Origin: Vibrio marisflavi CECT 7928
GTDB lineage: Bacteria; Pseudomonadota; Gammaproteobacteria; Enterobacterales; Vibrionaceae
NCBI RefSeq assembly: GCF_921294215.1
Contig: NZ_CAKLDM010000001.1
Span: forward strand, 1,054,001-1,118,000
Length of the DNA stretch: 64,000 nucleotides
Direction of reading: 5' to 3'
Shown here: in pieces, positions 34,890 through 45,188 of the stretch
Position numbering within the stretch: the first letter of the stretch is position 1
How the letters are laid out: each line of letters opens with the position of its first letter
Notes under the pieces: model-generated
Databases searched by the model: none
Told to the model about the DNA's origin: nothing
The model's input: the letters and a program-made list of their open reading frames with translations, nothing else
Made by a program: the position numbers and the translations under genes

Positions 34890-35333
34890 ATGCTACGTGA
34901 ACTGATTACTTCTGACGTGATTCGCATCCATAAAGATGCATCAGATTGGAAAGACGCAATCCACAAATCTTGTGAAGCATTGATCGAGAACGGCTCTATC
35001 GAGCCTAGTTATGTAGACGCTATTTATCGCTCACATGAAGAACTCGGCCCCTATTATGTTGTCGGCCCAAACATGGCAATGCCTCACGCCCGTCCAGAAG
35101 ATGGCGTGAACCGCCTTTCACTGGCGATTACCGTCATTCAAGATGGTGTTGCTTTCAATTCACAAGAAAATGATCCAGTAAAAATGCTGGTTACCCTTGC
35201 AGCAACAGACAGTAATAGCCACGTAGAGGCCATCTCTAAACTGGCTGAGCTGTTTATGAATCAAGAGCATGTTGATGCTGTTTGCACAGCTCAATCTACA
35301 AAAGATGTTCTCGAAATCATCGAAAAATACTAA
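34890..35333 (+). CDS. PTS system EIIA component, ascorbate/fructose-mannitol type
   Basis: A 147-residue cytoplasmic phosphocarrier similar to UlaC. The active histidine is His66 in P-N-M-A-M-P-H-A-R-P, the family's signature, phosphorylated by HPr. First gene of a IIA-IIB-IIC cassette transcribed away from the LacI regulator. No sugar-phosphate catabolic gene follows. Confidence 0.9.
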   Translation: MLRELITSDVIRIHKDASDWKDAIHKSCEALIENGSIEPSYVDAIYRSHEELGPYYVVGPNMAMPHARPEDGVNRLSLAITVIQDGVAFNSQENDPVKMLVTLAATDSNSHVEAISKLAELFMNQEHVDAVCTAQSTKDVLEIIEKY

Positions 35334-35400
35334 CTAAAACTCCTGAGAAACCCATAAGCAAAATTGGGTATACCCCCTATTAAAATAAAAGGTCTGAATT

Positions 35401-35688
35401 ATGAAAATTATGGTTGTATGTGGTCACGGTCTTGGTACTAGCTTAATGATGGAAATGAGCGTCAAAAGTATTGTCAAAGAACTCAATGTTGATGCTTCTG
35501 TAGATCATATTGATCTTGGCTCTGCAAAAGGTACAGCTTGCGATATTTTCATTGGAACCAACGATATCGCTGAACAGCTTAACGCGTTAGGTGTCGAGCA
35601 ACGTATTGTCGCACTCGATAATATGGTTGACAAAGTAGCAATGAAAGAGCGTTTATCTGCCGCCCTTCAAGAACTTAGTGTTATGTAA
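35401..35688 (+). CDS. PTS system EIIB component, ascorbate (UlaB) type
   Basis: A 95-residue protein with the phosphorylated cysteine Cys7 in M-V-V-C-G-H-G-L-G-T-S and the UlaB-like fold. It takes phosphate from the IIA encoded just upstream and passes it to sugar carried by the IIC. AAGG ribosome binding site nine bases before the ATG. Confidence 0.9.
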   Translation: MKIMVVCGHGLGTSLMMEMSVKSIVKELNVDASVDHIDLGSAKGTACDIFIGTNDIAEQLNALGVEQRIVALDNMVDKVAMKERLSAALQELSVM

Positions 35689-35697
35689 GGTGGCGCT

Positions 35698-36954
35698 ATG
35701 GAGTTCTTTAGTTTCTTAATGAATGATGTCCTATCAGAACCGTCGGTTCTGGTCGGCCTCATTGCTCTCATCGGTTTAATTGCCCAAAAAAAATCTGTCA
35801 CTGAATGCATCAAAGGTACAGTCAAAACGATTTTAGGCTTCATCGTATTGGGAGCAGGGGCTGGTCTTGTAGTAACTTCACTTGGAGATTTCGCTACTAT
35901 ATTCCAGCATGCTTTTGGCATCACTGGCGTAGTGCCTAACAACGAAGCGATTGTTTCGATTGCACAAGAAGCCTTCGGTAAAGAAATGGCAATGATCATG
36001 TTCTTTGCTATGGTAGTGAATATCCTGATTGCGCGCCTCACACCATGGAAATTCATCTTTTTAACAGGTCACCATACCTTGTTTATGTCGATGATGGTTG
36101 CGGCGATTTTGTCTTCAAGCGGAATGAGTGGCGTCCCTTTGATTGCACTTGGTTCTGTTGTTGTGGGATCTGTAATGGTCTTCTTCCCAGCTATTGCACA
36201 TCGCTATATGAAGCAGGTGACGGGTTCTGATGATGTAGCCATTGGGCACTTCTCGACACTCTCGTATGTCCTTGCAGGCTTCATTGGCAGCAAATTTGGC
36301 AACAAAGAACATTCAACCGAAGAAATGAATGTGCCAAAAAGCCTGCTGTTCCTGCGTGATACTCCAGTAGCGATTTCGTTTACTATGGGCATCATCTTTA
36401 TCGTGACATGTCTGTTTGCCGGTGGTGACTATGTTCGTGAAGTCAGTGGTGGTAAACAGTGGTTTATGTTTTCACTGATGCAATCTATTACCTTTGCCGG
36501 TGGTGTATACGTCATTCTTCAAGGTGTACGAATGGTGATCGCTGAAATTGTGCCTGCGTTCAAAGGTATCTCTGATAAGTTAGTGCCAAACGCAAAACCT
36601 GCTTTAGATTGTCCTGTGGTATTCCCATACGCACCAAATGCGGTACTAGTTGGTTTCCTTTCTAGTTTCTCAGCAGGCCTAATTGGTATGTTCTTACTTT
36701 ATATGATGGGCTTAACTGTCATAATCCCTGGTGTTGTACCACACTTCTTCGTAGGTGCTGCCGCAGGTGTATTTGGTAACGCGACAGGTGGCCGACGTGG
36801 TGCTATTTTGGGTGCTTTTGCACAAGGTTTATTGATAACTTTCCTACCAGTATTCCTAATGCCTGTACTTGGAGACCTTGGTTTTGCCAACACGACTTTC
36901 AGTGATTCTGACTTTGGTGCTGTCGGTATTTTACTCGGATTGATTGTACGTTAG
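35698..36954 (+). CDS. PTS system EIIC component, ascorbate (UlaA) type
   Basis: A 418-residue membrane protein of the UlaA/SgaT family with about ten membrane segments. Family motifs: Q-K-K-S-V-T-E-C-I-K-G-T-V-K-T-I-L-G-F near residue 30, N-I-L-I-A-R-L-T-P-W-K-F-I-F-L-T-G-H-H (about 105), and F-F-V-G-A-A-A-G-V-F-G-N-A-T-G-G-R-R-G-A near the end. It imports and phosphorylates a sugar acid or pentitol-like substrate. It is shorter than E. coli UlaA (465). It starts nine bases after the IIB stop. Substrate cannot be inferred because no dehydrogenase, isomerase or lactonase is nearby. Confidence 0.9.
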   Translation: MEFFSFLMNDVLSEPSVLVGLIALIGLIAQKKSVTECIKGTVKTILGFIVLGAGAGLVVTSLGDFATIFQHAFGITGVVPNNEAIVSIAQEAFGKEMAMIMFFAMVVNILIARLTPWKFIFLTGHHTLFMSMMVAAILSSSGMSGVPLIALGSVVVGSVMVFFPAIAHRYMKQVTGSDDVAIGHFSTLSYVLAGFIGSKFGNKEHSTEEMNVPKSLLFLRDTPVAISFTMGIIFIVTCLFAGGDYVREVSGGKQWFMFSLMQSITFAGGVYVILQGVRMVIAEIVPAFKGISDKLVPNAKPALDCPVVFPYAPNAVLVGFLSSFSAGLIGMFLLYMMGLTVIIPGVVPHFFVGAAAGVFGNATGGRRGAILGAFAQGLLITFLPVFLMPVLGDLGFANTTFSDSDFGAVGILLGLIVR

Positions 36955-37006
36955 ACCGCTTCTAAGAAACTAAGCCTCTTCGTCATAAACAAGCCCTTTT
37001 GTGGGT

Positions 37007-37035
37007 AATGCCAGTCAGTTAAACTGACTGGCATT
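37007..37035. terminator. Perfect hairpin between PTS and helicase genes
   Basis: AATGCCAGTCAGTT / AACTGACTGGCATT, a 14-bp perfect inverted repeat, lies between the convergent PTS IIC and helicase genes. It is followed by CGGCTCTCTC rather than a T-run. Confidence 0.6.
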
Positions 37036-37057
37036 CGGCTCTCTCGCCTCTTTTCAA

Positions 37058-38314
37058 TTAACTTTTCTTTTTACCGCGCCCTGCATGTATTTTCAGCTTT
37101 GCCTTCAATTTCTGCTTATCTCGATTGCGGCCTTTACGCTGGCGAGGTTGGTCAGGCTTGTCGTTTACAGGGGTTGGGCTAGGTTCAAATCCTGCTAGCC
37201 ATTCTTGTGGCAAACGCCTATCTAACAAATTCTCTATCGGAGTCAACAGATACTCTTGATCGTGGGACATCAGCGACACCGCCAAGCCTTCTCTTCCAGC
37301 TCGTCCTGTTCGGCCGATACGGTGGACATAGTCTTCTGCTTTGAATGGCAAATCAAAGTTAACAACCTGATCAAGTTGGGGAATATCTAAGCCTCTGGCA
37401 GCCACATCGGTTGCAATCAAGGCGCGAACTTGACCGGTTTTAAAGTCTTCTAGTGCTTTCGTTCTCGCACCCTGACTTTTATCACCATTAATGGAAACAG
37501 CCTTAATTCCATCTAGTTTGAGCTCTTTTGCCAGCTTGTCACTACCCTCTTTAGTTCGAGTGAAAACCAACACTTGTTGCCAGTTTCGCGAACCGATTAA
37601 ATAGGCAAGCAACGCGGCTTTTTTCTGCTTATCAACTGGATATAGCATCTCTTTTACTGTGGCCGCTGTGCTATTTTGCTCGGAGGCTTCTACCTCTTCG
37701 GGTTCATTCAGTAGCTTATAAGCAAGTTCTTTTATCTGAGGAGTAAACGTTGCTGAAAACAACAAAGTTTGACGCTGCGGCTTGAGGTGACGAAGAACTC
37801 TCTGGATATCAGGTTTGAATCCCATATCCAGCATTCTGTCTGCTTCATCCAATACAAAATGTTCTACATGCTTTAGGCTAATATGCCCACAGTGATGGTG
37901 GTCCAGTAAACGCCCCGGTGTCGCGACCACAATGTCACAGCCAAGTTTTAGTGCATCCCTTTGCGCTTTTATGCTTGTTCCACCATAAACAGCAACACAT
38001 CGCAGGCTGGTTTCCTTACTAAAACTAACCACAGCCTCAAAGACCTGTTGTGCAAGTTCGCGGGTTGGCACTAAAACTAAGCAACGTACTTTTTTCTCGC
38101 TGCTGACGGCAATCGGCTCTTTAAGCATTTGATTAATGATTGGCAATGAAAACGCTGCAGTTTTGCCTGTTCCCGTTTGTGCCGCTGCTAGCAAGTCTTT
38201 ACCCGATAATACCAGCGGGATCGCCTTGGATTGAATTGGAGTTGGCTCGGTATAACCCAACTGTTCAACGGTTTCACATAAAGAGTTACAAAGGCCTAGT
38301 TCGCGAAATAGCAT
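37058..38314 (-). CDS. DEAD-box ATP-dependent RNA helicase, RhlE type (second copy)
   Basis: A 418-residue helicase with all motifs: [80 protein letters not shown]. The basic tail is R-K-G-R-N-R-D-K-Q-K-L-K-A-K. It is a paralog of the gene at 8898. The first 90 codons and about 70 bases of upstream DNA have a degenerate duplicate at 43255-43485. Confidence 0.92.
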   Translation of the reverse strand: MLFRELGLCNSLCETVEQLGYTEPTPIQSKAIPLVLSGKDLLAAAQTGTGKTAAFSLPIINQMLKEPIAVSSEKKVRCLVLVPTRELAQQVFEAVVSFSKETSLRCVAVYGGTSIKAQRDALKLGCDIVVATPGRLLDHHHCGHISLKHVEHFVLDEADRMLDMGFKPDIQRVLRHLKPQRQTLLFSATFTPQIKELAYKLLNEPEEVEASEQNSTAATVKEMLYPVDKQKKAALLAYLIGSRNWQQVLVFTRTKEGSDKLAKELKLDGIKAVSINGDKSQGARTKALEDFKTGQVRALIATDVAARGLDIPQLDQVVNFDLPFKAEDYVHRIGRTGRAGREGLAVSLMSHDQEYLLTPIENLLDRRLPQEWLAGFEPSPTPVNDKPDQPRQRKGRNRDKQKLKAKLKIHAGRGKKKS

Positions 38315-38469
38315 ACTTTTATAGATACAAGATGGTAAAAACGGCCACTCTACACCAGTCGTTGCAATAGTGGAATTAGAATTCTTTAACTAACGCAAGA
38401 CTGTTTCAAATCTAGATTCTGGTTGACCTAAGTCAGTGGCTATTATGTTCATTACCTATACGGATACAT

Positions 38470-39888
38470 TCAGTACAGATACACAGCTCCTGATGCTGAA
38501 GCACCATTGACTGTTTCATCACCTTCAACGCCGGTTGCTTCTGAATCTTCACCATCGGCACCCACTGCCAAAGTACTACCGTCTGAATTTGATGACACAG
38601 ACGCACCATAGTTGTCATCAGCTTCAGCATTGGACGCTTTAAAGTAAGCTTGCTGTGACCAAGTGCTACCACTTCTGCTAAAGACATACACCGCCCCTGA
38701 TGCTGATGCCCCGTTAACCGTTCCGTCTCCATCAACGCCCGTGCTCTCTGAGTCTTCTCCAGTTGCTCCCACTGCTAACGTATTGCCATCAGAACTGATT
38801 GAAACAGAAACACCAAAGTTGTCATCAGCCGCAGTATTAGATGCTTTCACATAGGCTTGCTGTGACCAAGTGCTACCACTTCTGCTAAAAACATACGCCG
38901 CTCCCGAGGAGAGTGCACCATTGAGCGAATCATTTCCATCAATGCCAGTGGCCTCAGAGTCCTCACCATCAGCGCCTACCACCAGCGTATTGCCATCAGA
39001 GCTAATGGAAACAGAAGCGCCAAAATTATCATCAGCTTCGGTATTGGAAGCCTTAACATAAGCTTGCTGCGACCAAGTGCTACCACTTCTGCTAAAGACA
39101 TACACCGCTCCTGACTGCAGCGCCCCATTGACCGATTCAGTTCCATCAATACCTGTAGCTTCAGAGTCCTCACCATTCGCGCCCACTGCCAACGTATTGC
39201 CATCAGAACTCAAAGAAACAGAAATACCAAAGTTGTCGTCAGCCTCAGTGTTAGAGGCTTTGATGTAGGATTGCTGTGACCAAGTACTGCCACTTAGAGT
39301 AAAAACATACACTGCCCCGGACTCAGTAGCACTACTCAGTGATTCATTTCCATCAATACCAGTGGCCTCCGAGTCTTCACCATTTGCGCCTACTGCCAAC
39401 GTATTACCATCTAAACTTATTGCCACAGAACGACCAAAATTATCATTGGCTTCGGTATTGGAGGCTTTGACATAAGCTTGCTGTGACCAAGTGCTGCCAC
39501 TTCTGCTAAAGACATATGCGGCTCCTGACAAACCTGCTCCGTTGAGTGCCTCATTGCCGCCAACCCCTGTAGCTTCAGAATCTTCGCCATAAGCTCCCAC
39601 AACCATTGCATTGCCATCTGAACTCAACGAAACAGAAAAGCCAAACCGATCAACACTTTCAGTGTTCGATGCTTTCACATAGGCTTGCTGTGTCCATGTA
39701 CTACTACTGCGGATGAAAACATACACTGCCCCAGACAATAACTCAGCATTGGACGATCCATTTCCATCAATTCCTGTAGCATCGGAATCTTCAGAATAAG
39801 CGCCTACGGCCCACGTGTTGCCATCTGAGCTCAATGAAACAGAAACACCAAAGTTGTCATCAGATTCGGTATTAGAGGCTTTAAAATA
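38470..39888 (-). repeat. Seven tandem 207-bp coding repeats of the FG-GAP protein
   Basis: The phrase CTTGCTGTGACCAAGTGCT and its near variants recur every 207 bases through the array, encoding W-S-Q-Q-A at the end of each propeller blade. The high DNA identity between units suggests recent unit duplication or ongoing homogenisation. Confidence 0.85.
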
Positions 39889-40305
39889 ACCAATGGCAGC
39901 AACTATGGTTGCGCTGTCTGGTGTCACCATCGAGCTCGAGGTTTGTTCGGTTCCATTATAAGCAATGACAAAAAACTCAAGCTCCGAGCCTAGCAATGTG
40001 TCATCAAGTGTGACGGTTTGGTTTGTGTTGGTAGTCGTGCTACCAAGTGTTAAACAATTGTCTGTTTGGGTATTGTCATAAAGACAAACTTGATAGTAAT
40101 TCGCGTTGGTGCTTTCACCCCACACTACATCAAAGGTCTTTATCGAGTTTGAAGAGGCTTCCACAGAAGTAATATTAAAAGCTTCAGGCGTTGTCGAATC
40201 CGCGAAGGCTTGCTCACTGCACCCATGAAGTAGGTGACTCGCGCCGAGTATTAGCACTAGTTTCAGTTTAATGTTTGTGACAAGGGTCGATATTCTCGAG
40301 TGCAT
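38470..40305 (-). CDS. FG-GAP repeat lipoprotein
   Basis: A 611-residue protein. A signal peptide ends in the lipobox L-L-H-G-C, so Cys29 is probably lipidated. Residues 40-135 form a fibronectin-III-like domain (I-T-S-V-E-A-S-S-N-S-I-K-T-F-D-V-V-W, E-L-E-F-F-V-I-A-Y-N). From residue 140 seven repeats of about 69 residues follow, each with K-A-S-N-T-E-A-D-D-N-F-G, S-S-D-G-N-T-L-A-V-G-A, and G-A-V-Y-V-F-S-R-S-G-S-T-W-S-Q-Q-A, the FG-GAP/integrin-alpha repeat. The last repeat ends early. Seven repeats are the number needed for a closed beta-propeller. Probably surface-exposed and adhesive; no enzymatic motif. Confidence 0.86.
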   Translation of the reverse strand: MHSRISTLVTNIKLKLVLILGASHLLHGCSEQAFADSTTPEAFNITSVEASSNSIKTFDVVWGESTNANYYQVCLYDNTQTDNCLTLGSTTTNTNQTVTLDDTLLGSELEFFVIAYNGTEQTSSSMVTPDSATIVAAIGYFKASNTESDDNFGVSVSLSSDGNTWAVGAYSEDSDATGIDGNGSSNAELLSGAVYVFIRSSSTWTQQAYVKASNTESVDRFGFSVSLSSDGNAMVVGAYGEDSEATGVGGNEALNGAGLSGAAYVFSRSGSTWSQQAYVKASNTEANDNFGRSVAISLDGNTLAVGANGEDSEATGIDGNESLSSATESGAVYVFTLSGSTWSQQSYIKASNTEADDNFGISVSLSSDGNTLAVGANGEDSEATGIDGTESVNGALQSGAVYVFSRSGSTWSQQAYVKASNTEADDNFGASVSISSDGNTLVVGADGEDSEATGIDGNDSLNGALSSGAAYVFSRSGSTWSQQAYVKASNTAADDNFGVSVSISSDGNTLAVGATGEDSESTGVDGDGTVNGASASGAVYVFSRSGSTWSQQAYFKASNAEADDNYGASVSSNSDGSTLAVGADGEDSEATGVEGDETVNGASASGAVYLY

Positions 40306-40510
40306 GTATTGGCTCTCGTCGCAGATGAGTACGAGAAGCCACCTTCCAAATTAATCCGTTTTATTTATATAAAAGAATAGACTATGTATGATTTGGTGGA
40401 AGTTAATCCAAAATTCTGAGTGTTCAGTCAGCTAATGTCCGTTCTTTGTCTTATGAATTTAGACCAATATATTGCTGCTATACTTTTCAAAAACGGTCGT
40501 TCTTACGGTG

Positions 40511-43002
40511 ATGATGAAGACTCTCACAACGCTGGTTCTCTACCTATTGATACCCATGCAAGCCATCGCTATGGAATTTGCGCTGTTTATTCCGCGTAGT
40601 GAGACACCGTTCTGGAAATCTCAAGTAGAATTTGCCCAAGCCGCAGCCAATGATCTTGGCGTAACCCTTAAAGTCTATAGCGCAGACAATCAAACTCAGA
40701 TCATGTTGCGACAAGTCGAAAAGCCTGCCAGCAGGGAATCGATGGCGTCCTATTTATGAACTACGAGCAGATCGGAGAGCAGATCCTTGCCATAACCGAG
40801 CGCTATAAAGTTCCGAGTATCTTGTACAACTCAGTATTCACTTCTCGTGACCTGATTCCCCGCACAAAATATCAATACTGGGTTGGTAGTGTCACCCCAG
40901 ATGATGAAGAAGCTGGGGTACATTTAGCAGAGCAACTTTTACTTAAAGCGAAAAAGCGCAAACTCGAACAGATCAACATGCTGGTCATTAATGGCAATAT
41001 GAAGGAAATTTCTGCCCAGCAACGAAACCAAGGGCTACATCAATTCATCAAACATAACCCGAATATCTCTATTGTCGCTGAAACTGAGGCTGGTGTGAAT
41101 TGGAGCCGCAGTGAATCGAAACATCAGTTTATGGAGTATTATCGCAAACACCCTGAGATAAATATGGTCTGGGCAGCTTCAGATAACCTTGGCCTAGGGG
41201 TGAAAGATGCAATTGAAGAGCTCTCCTTGCCAAAAGATACTATTCTCGTCGGTAGTATCGATTGGCAACCTGAAGCCCTACAAACAATCAAAAAACAGCC
41301 CAACTATATTTCGGTCGGCGGCCATTTCACTGAAGCAGCATGGGGAATAGTGCTACTAAAAGATTACCTTCAGGGAAACGACTTTGTTTCCGAGTCGACT
41401 CAATTTCACACACAAATGTATCCAATTACTCACCAAAACATCAAAATGTTCCAAAGCTTCACGGATGATAATTGGCAACGTATTGACTTCAATGAACTCT
41501 CGAAAGAGCGAAACTCAGAGCAACTATACAACTTCAGTATTAAATATCTCCTCGATACTCACTATCAAAACACTAAAGCACTCAAGCTAACCGAAGAAGA
41601 GCTACAGTGGTTGAAACAACACGACACCTTTCGATTGGCTATCGATATAGATTGGCCCCCATTTGAATTTGTTAATGAGTTAGGGGTTTATCAAGGCATG
41701 TCAGCAGACTATATCAAGCTAGTAGCCGAGCGACTTGGTGTTGAATTACGCCCTAGCATCAATATGAGTTGGTCAGAGGTTGTTGAGGCAGCTAAACGCA
41801 GAGAGCTAGATATGTATCCCGCTCTAGCAATTACTCCTGAGCGCAAAAGTTATTTGAAGTTCACGCGCCCGTATCTCAGCTTTCCAATGATGATCATTAC
41901 TAACCAAGATATCCCTTTTATTGGTGATATTGATGCGTTAAACGATGCGGAAGTTGCCATTGTAAAAGGGTACGCTTCTCATGAAATGCTACGAGAAAAC
42001 CATCCTAGAATTAAGTTATTTGAAGCCAAAACCGTTTCAGAAGCCCTAGAGGCAGTATCCTCTGGCAAAGTGAAAGCCTATGTTGGCAATATCGCGACAG
42101 CCAACTATGTGATAAGACGTGATGGATTCACCCATTTAAAAATTTCAGGCGCTACTCCTTACCATTTCGATCTCAGCATGGCAGTACGCAGTGATTGGCC
42201 AATACTGCATACTATTTTGCAAAAAGCGCTAGATTCACTTTCGGAAAACGAAAAAAATATCATCTATTCCCGTTGGGTAACGTTGCGGTATGACCATGGC
42301 TTTGATTACAGCTTGGTCTGGAAGGTTATCGCTATATCTATAGTGCTATTAGTATTCCTCAGTTACTGGACTAAAAAACTATCGAACCTAAATCTCAAAT
42401 TAAATAGTGAAATTGCTGAGCGAAAAGTCATTGAAGAGCAATTGCGACAAGAAAAGAAAAAAATAGAGAAGCTATCTATCACCGACCCTCTGACAGGCCT
42501 CTATAATCGACGTCACTACAACAAAGTGTTGCCAGATGAAATTCGCAGAGCGCAACGCAGCAATGATTGGCTTAGCTTTGTCATTCTGGACGTGGACAGT
42601 TTCAAACAATACAACGATAACTATGGTCATCACAATGGTGATAGCCAGCTGATTGATATTGCCAAAACTTTAAAATCACATTGTCATCGAGCATCCGACT
42701 ATTGTTTCAGGCTCGGCGGTGAGGAGTTTGGTATTATTTTCTCTAGCCTATCCCCCGAAGAAGCTGCAGCATTTGTCGAGAGACTAAGAGCAGCCATTGA
42801 GCACCTTCAGATCGAGCACAAACACAGTTGTGTCGCATCTGTAGTGACAGCATCATTTGGTTTGGTAACCACCAATGCATCGAATTACGAAATTGAACAG
42901 CTCTATGAAGCGGCAGACACAGCCCTTTACAAAGCAAAGAACTCTGGACGTAACCGGGTTGAAGCTTCAGTACTCTTTATGGAAGGAGCCGAAAAGAGTT
43001 AG
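40511..43002 (+). pseudogene. Sensor diguanylate cyclase with two periplasmic binding domains, split by a frameshift
   Basis: Two abutting frames make one protein: the first (start 40511) has a signal peptide and the start of a sugar-binding type 1 fold (E-F-A-L-F-I-P-R-S-E-T-P-F-W-K-S); the second (to 43002) continues it from I-D-G-V-L-F-M-N-Y-E-Q. The break is near 40720, where G-A-A-A-A-G-C-C appears to have lost one G. The continuation then has a type 2 binding domain (L-A-I-D-I-D-W-P-P-F-E-F), a membrane segment and a GGDEF domain with active G-G-E-E-F and the RxxD inhibition site R-A-S-D five residues before it. The cyclase part is intact; whether the gene is dead or a sequencing error is open. 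Confidence 0.8.
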
Positions 43003-43003
43003 C

Positions 43004-43053
43004 ATTGAAAGGCTATCAACGAGTGAACAGTTGGTGCTATTGATAGTTTCAAT
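43004..43053 (+). terminator. Hairpin after the diguanylate cyclase gene
   Basis: ATTGAAAGGCTATCAA and TTGATAGTTTCAAT pair with a small bulge, two bases after the stop codon. The loop is about 20 bases and no T-run follows. Confidence 0.4.
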
Positions 43054-43254
43054 GAGCAGTTGCTTCTGAGACTTTTCACTCATCCCACCATACACACAGG
43101 TGTGAGATTTAGGAGCTTATTGTAATCAGTAATTCTGCTATGAAGTAGAATCGCCAGTTTGCGATTCGGTGTTAAGGTTGGTGGACAGATGCGTTTTACG
43201 CTATGTTTTGCCTTCACTTAGCATTTCCACAATGGGCAGAACAACACTTACTGT

Positions 43255-43485
43255 TTACCTATATCCGCCAGCTCCACTGCAAACAAGTATTTACCCGACA
43301 ATACCAAGGGAAGGCACGGAATTGAATTGGAGCTAGCTCGGTATAGCCTCGGAGGCCAATAGTTTCAGGTAAAGATGAATAAAGACGCTAGTTCGTGAAG
43401 TAGCATCTTTTTATAGATACATAGTAGAAACAACCACACTACACCGGTCGTTACAATAATGAAATTAGAATTCTTTATTTGGCGT
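43255..43485 (-). pseudogene. Degenerate copy of the 5' end of the RhlE-type helicase gene
   Basis: The sequence from 43281 to 43485 aligns without rearrangement to 38190-38394 and includes the same start region, with landmarks such as TTTTTATAGATACA upstream of the start, GAATTGAATTGGAG inside the gene, and GAAATTAGAATTCTTTA upstream. It is in the same orientation as the intact gene. The copy has many substitutions and indels and a stop after 13 codons (MLLHELASLFIFT). Everything downstream of about codon 50 is gone. It marks an old duplication; the 5 kb between holds the FG-GAP and cyclase genes. Confidence 0.85.
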
Positions 43486-43562
43486 AAAATTCACAGCCAT
43501 TGTTGAGTACTAAATTTTAACTACCTCTTCAAGCTACAAGCTTTATCCTATCAGCAAGAGTT

Positions 43563-45185
43563 TTAAAAAATTTGCCCCTCGTTATCTTTGTCAGATTTAA
43601 ATTTTGATACTAGGTCATTAAGCTGATGAGCGATATCACTAAGTTCATGACTTTTTAGTGATGTTTTCTCAGCATTGGTTAATGTTGATTCAGAGATTCC
43701 CGTAATCTTTCTAACCAAAGAATCTAGGTTGTTTATTGTCTCCTGTTGAATTGCAGTTTTATCTTCAATGTTACTCATTTTGACCATTAAGTTACCAACG
43801 TTGGAGTTAATAACAGAAAATGTATCGCCAACTTGATTCACTTTTGAGTAAGTATTTTGTGTATGCACTGCTCCTTCCTTCATCGCTTGAATCGCATTTT
43901 TAGAGCTGGTTTGCAAACGATCCAATACTTCATGAATTTGGCTGGTCGACTCTTGAGTTCTATTGGAAAGCGTTCTCACCTCATCTGCTACCACCGCAAA
44001 ACCTCTTCCTTGTTCTCCAGCCCTCGCCGCTTCAATTGCTGCATTAAGCGCTAGCAAATTAGTTTGATCAGCTATGGTTTTAATGGCCTCTAATATGAGA
44101 TTGACACCCTCTACATCAGACTCTAATTCGACTATTTGTGCTGAAACGAGATCAAATTGCTCAGACAACACTTTTACATTCGAAACTGTATCAGCAACAA
44201 CAACTTTACCTTGTTCTGCTGATTCTGATGCTTGCCTTAGATCGCTAACAGATTCAGAGATGCAATCAAGCACCTCATGAGTATTATCCTGCGCAATTTT
44301 CATTGTGTCTGAGGTTTGATTAGCAAGACTTTTCTGCTCGGTCACTGACTCTTTAGTGTTGGTCGAGTGACATAATATATCTTCTGACTTTTCGTTAAGG
44401 TTCAACACATTGCTTTTAATAGAGACAATAATATTTTCAATGGCAACGATTAAGCTTCTAATGCTTTGTGAAATGACACTAAACTCATCACCTTTTTTCG
44501 ACACCGTCGGGACTTGAGTTAAGTCACCAGACGATAGTAAACTCAATTTATGAACAAGGTGTTTCAGTGGTTTGTTTATTGAGCGAACAACATAATAAGC
44601 GAGGAGTATTATGAGTACCAACGATAGAGAAAATATCGTTCCAAATACCATGGGTGTCTTCTGCACTTCCACACCTACCGATTGAACAAACCGGAATCCG
44701 TAAGTCGCCTCATACTCAACCAATAATTCACAGGATTCATTCAACTCATCAAACTGCTCTGTCAGCAAAGCATTATCGATTCCTTCTCCATCTATACTTG
44801 CCGAAAGAGAGTCATAAATCTGAGTCGAGAGATCTATAATCTCCTTCATTAAAACAAGGGATTTTTGTTCCTTTGACCATTCTTCAACAACCCCTAGATC
44901 TTCAATTCCGATTTCATAATACTCTGCCATGAGATCAATCATCTCTTCTTCGTCAATCTCTCCATCATTTGCCTTAATCGTAAGATAGGCATTTCTCATT
45001 AAACCAAAGTTGACTTGCGCTGAACGAGAATAACTAATTGTTTGTAGAGGTCCTTGGTATATATTCTCAACATATTTACCAAGCTTAATAAACGAAGTTA
45101 GAGAATATATAGAAACAGCCAATATTAAGAAAAATATGACGAGGAAGCTTAGTATTAGGGTTTTCTTTATCGTCAGCTTAATCAT
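43563..45185 (-). CDS. Methyl-accepting chemotaxis protein
   Basis: A 540-residue receptor. Membrane segment 1 at about residues 8-30, a 150-residue acidic helical periplasmic domain with one cysteine (E-S-C-E-L-L), segment 2 at about 175-200, HAMP, then the signalling helix pair. The hairpin tip is [29 protein letters not shown], the fully conserved kinase-control region. No C-terminal pentapeptide for the CheR tether. It starts three bases after the cupredoxin stop, so it is translated from the same message as the copper and heme proteins upstream, which suggests it senses their redox state or a related signal. Confidence 0.93.
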   Translation of the reverse strand: MIKLTIKKTLILSFLVIFFLILAVSIYSLTSFIKLGKYVENIYQGPLQTISYSRSAQVNFGLMRNAYLTIKANDGEIDEEEMIDLMAEYYEIGIEDLGVVEEWSKEQKSLVLMKEIIDLSTQIYDSLSASIDGEGIDNALLTEQFDELNESCELLVEYEATYGFRFVQSVGVEVQKTPMVFGTIFSLSLVLIILLAYYVVRSINKPLKHLVHKLSLLSSGDLTQVPTVSKKGDEFSVISQSIRSLIVAIENIIVSIKSNVLNLNEKSEDILCHSTNTKESVTEQKSLANQTSDTMKIAQDNTHEVLDCISESVSDLRQASESAEQGKVVVADTVSNVKVLSEQFDLVSAQIVELESDVEGVNLILEAIKTIADQTNLLALNAAIEAARAGEQGRGFAVVADEVRTLSNRTQESTSQIHEVLDRLQTSSKNAIQAMKEGAVHTQNTYSKVNQVGDTFSVINSNVGNLMVKMSNIEDKTAIQQETINNLDSLVRKITGISESTLTNAEKTSLKSHELSDIAHQLNDLVSKFKSDKDNEGQIF

Positions 45186-45188
45186 AAG

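Noticed and set aside
38470..39888. Regular repeats that could suggest a CRISPR array
   Set aside because: The units are 207 bases, in frame and coding for FG-GAP blades, without short repeats and unique spacers.
40700..40730. Programmed -1 ribosomal frameshift in the diguanylate cyclase gene
   Set aside because: The bases at the junction (C GAA AAG) are not a canonical slippery heptamer and a single-base loss explains the protein alignment better.
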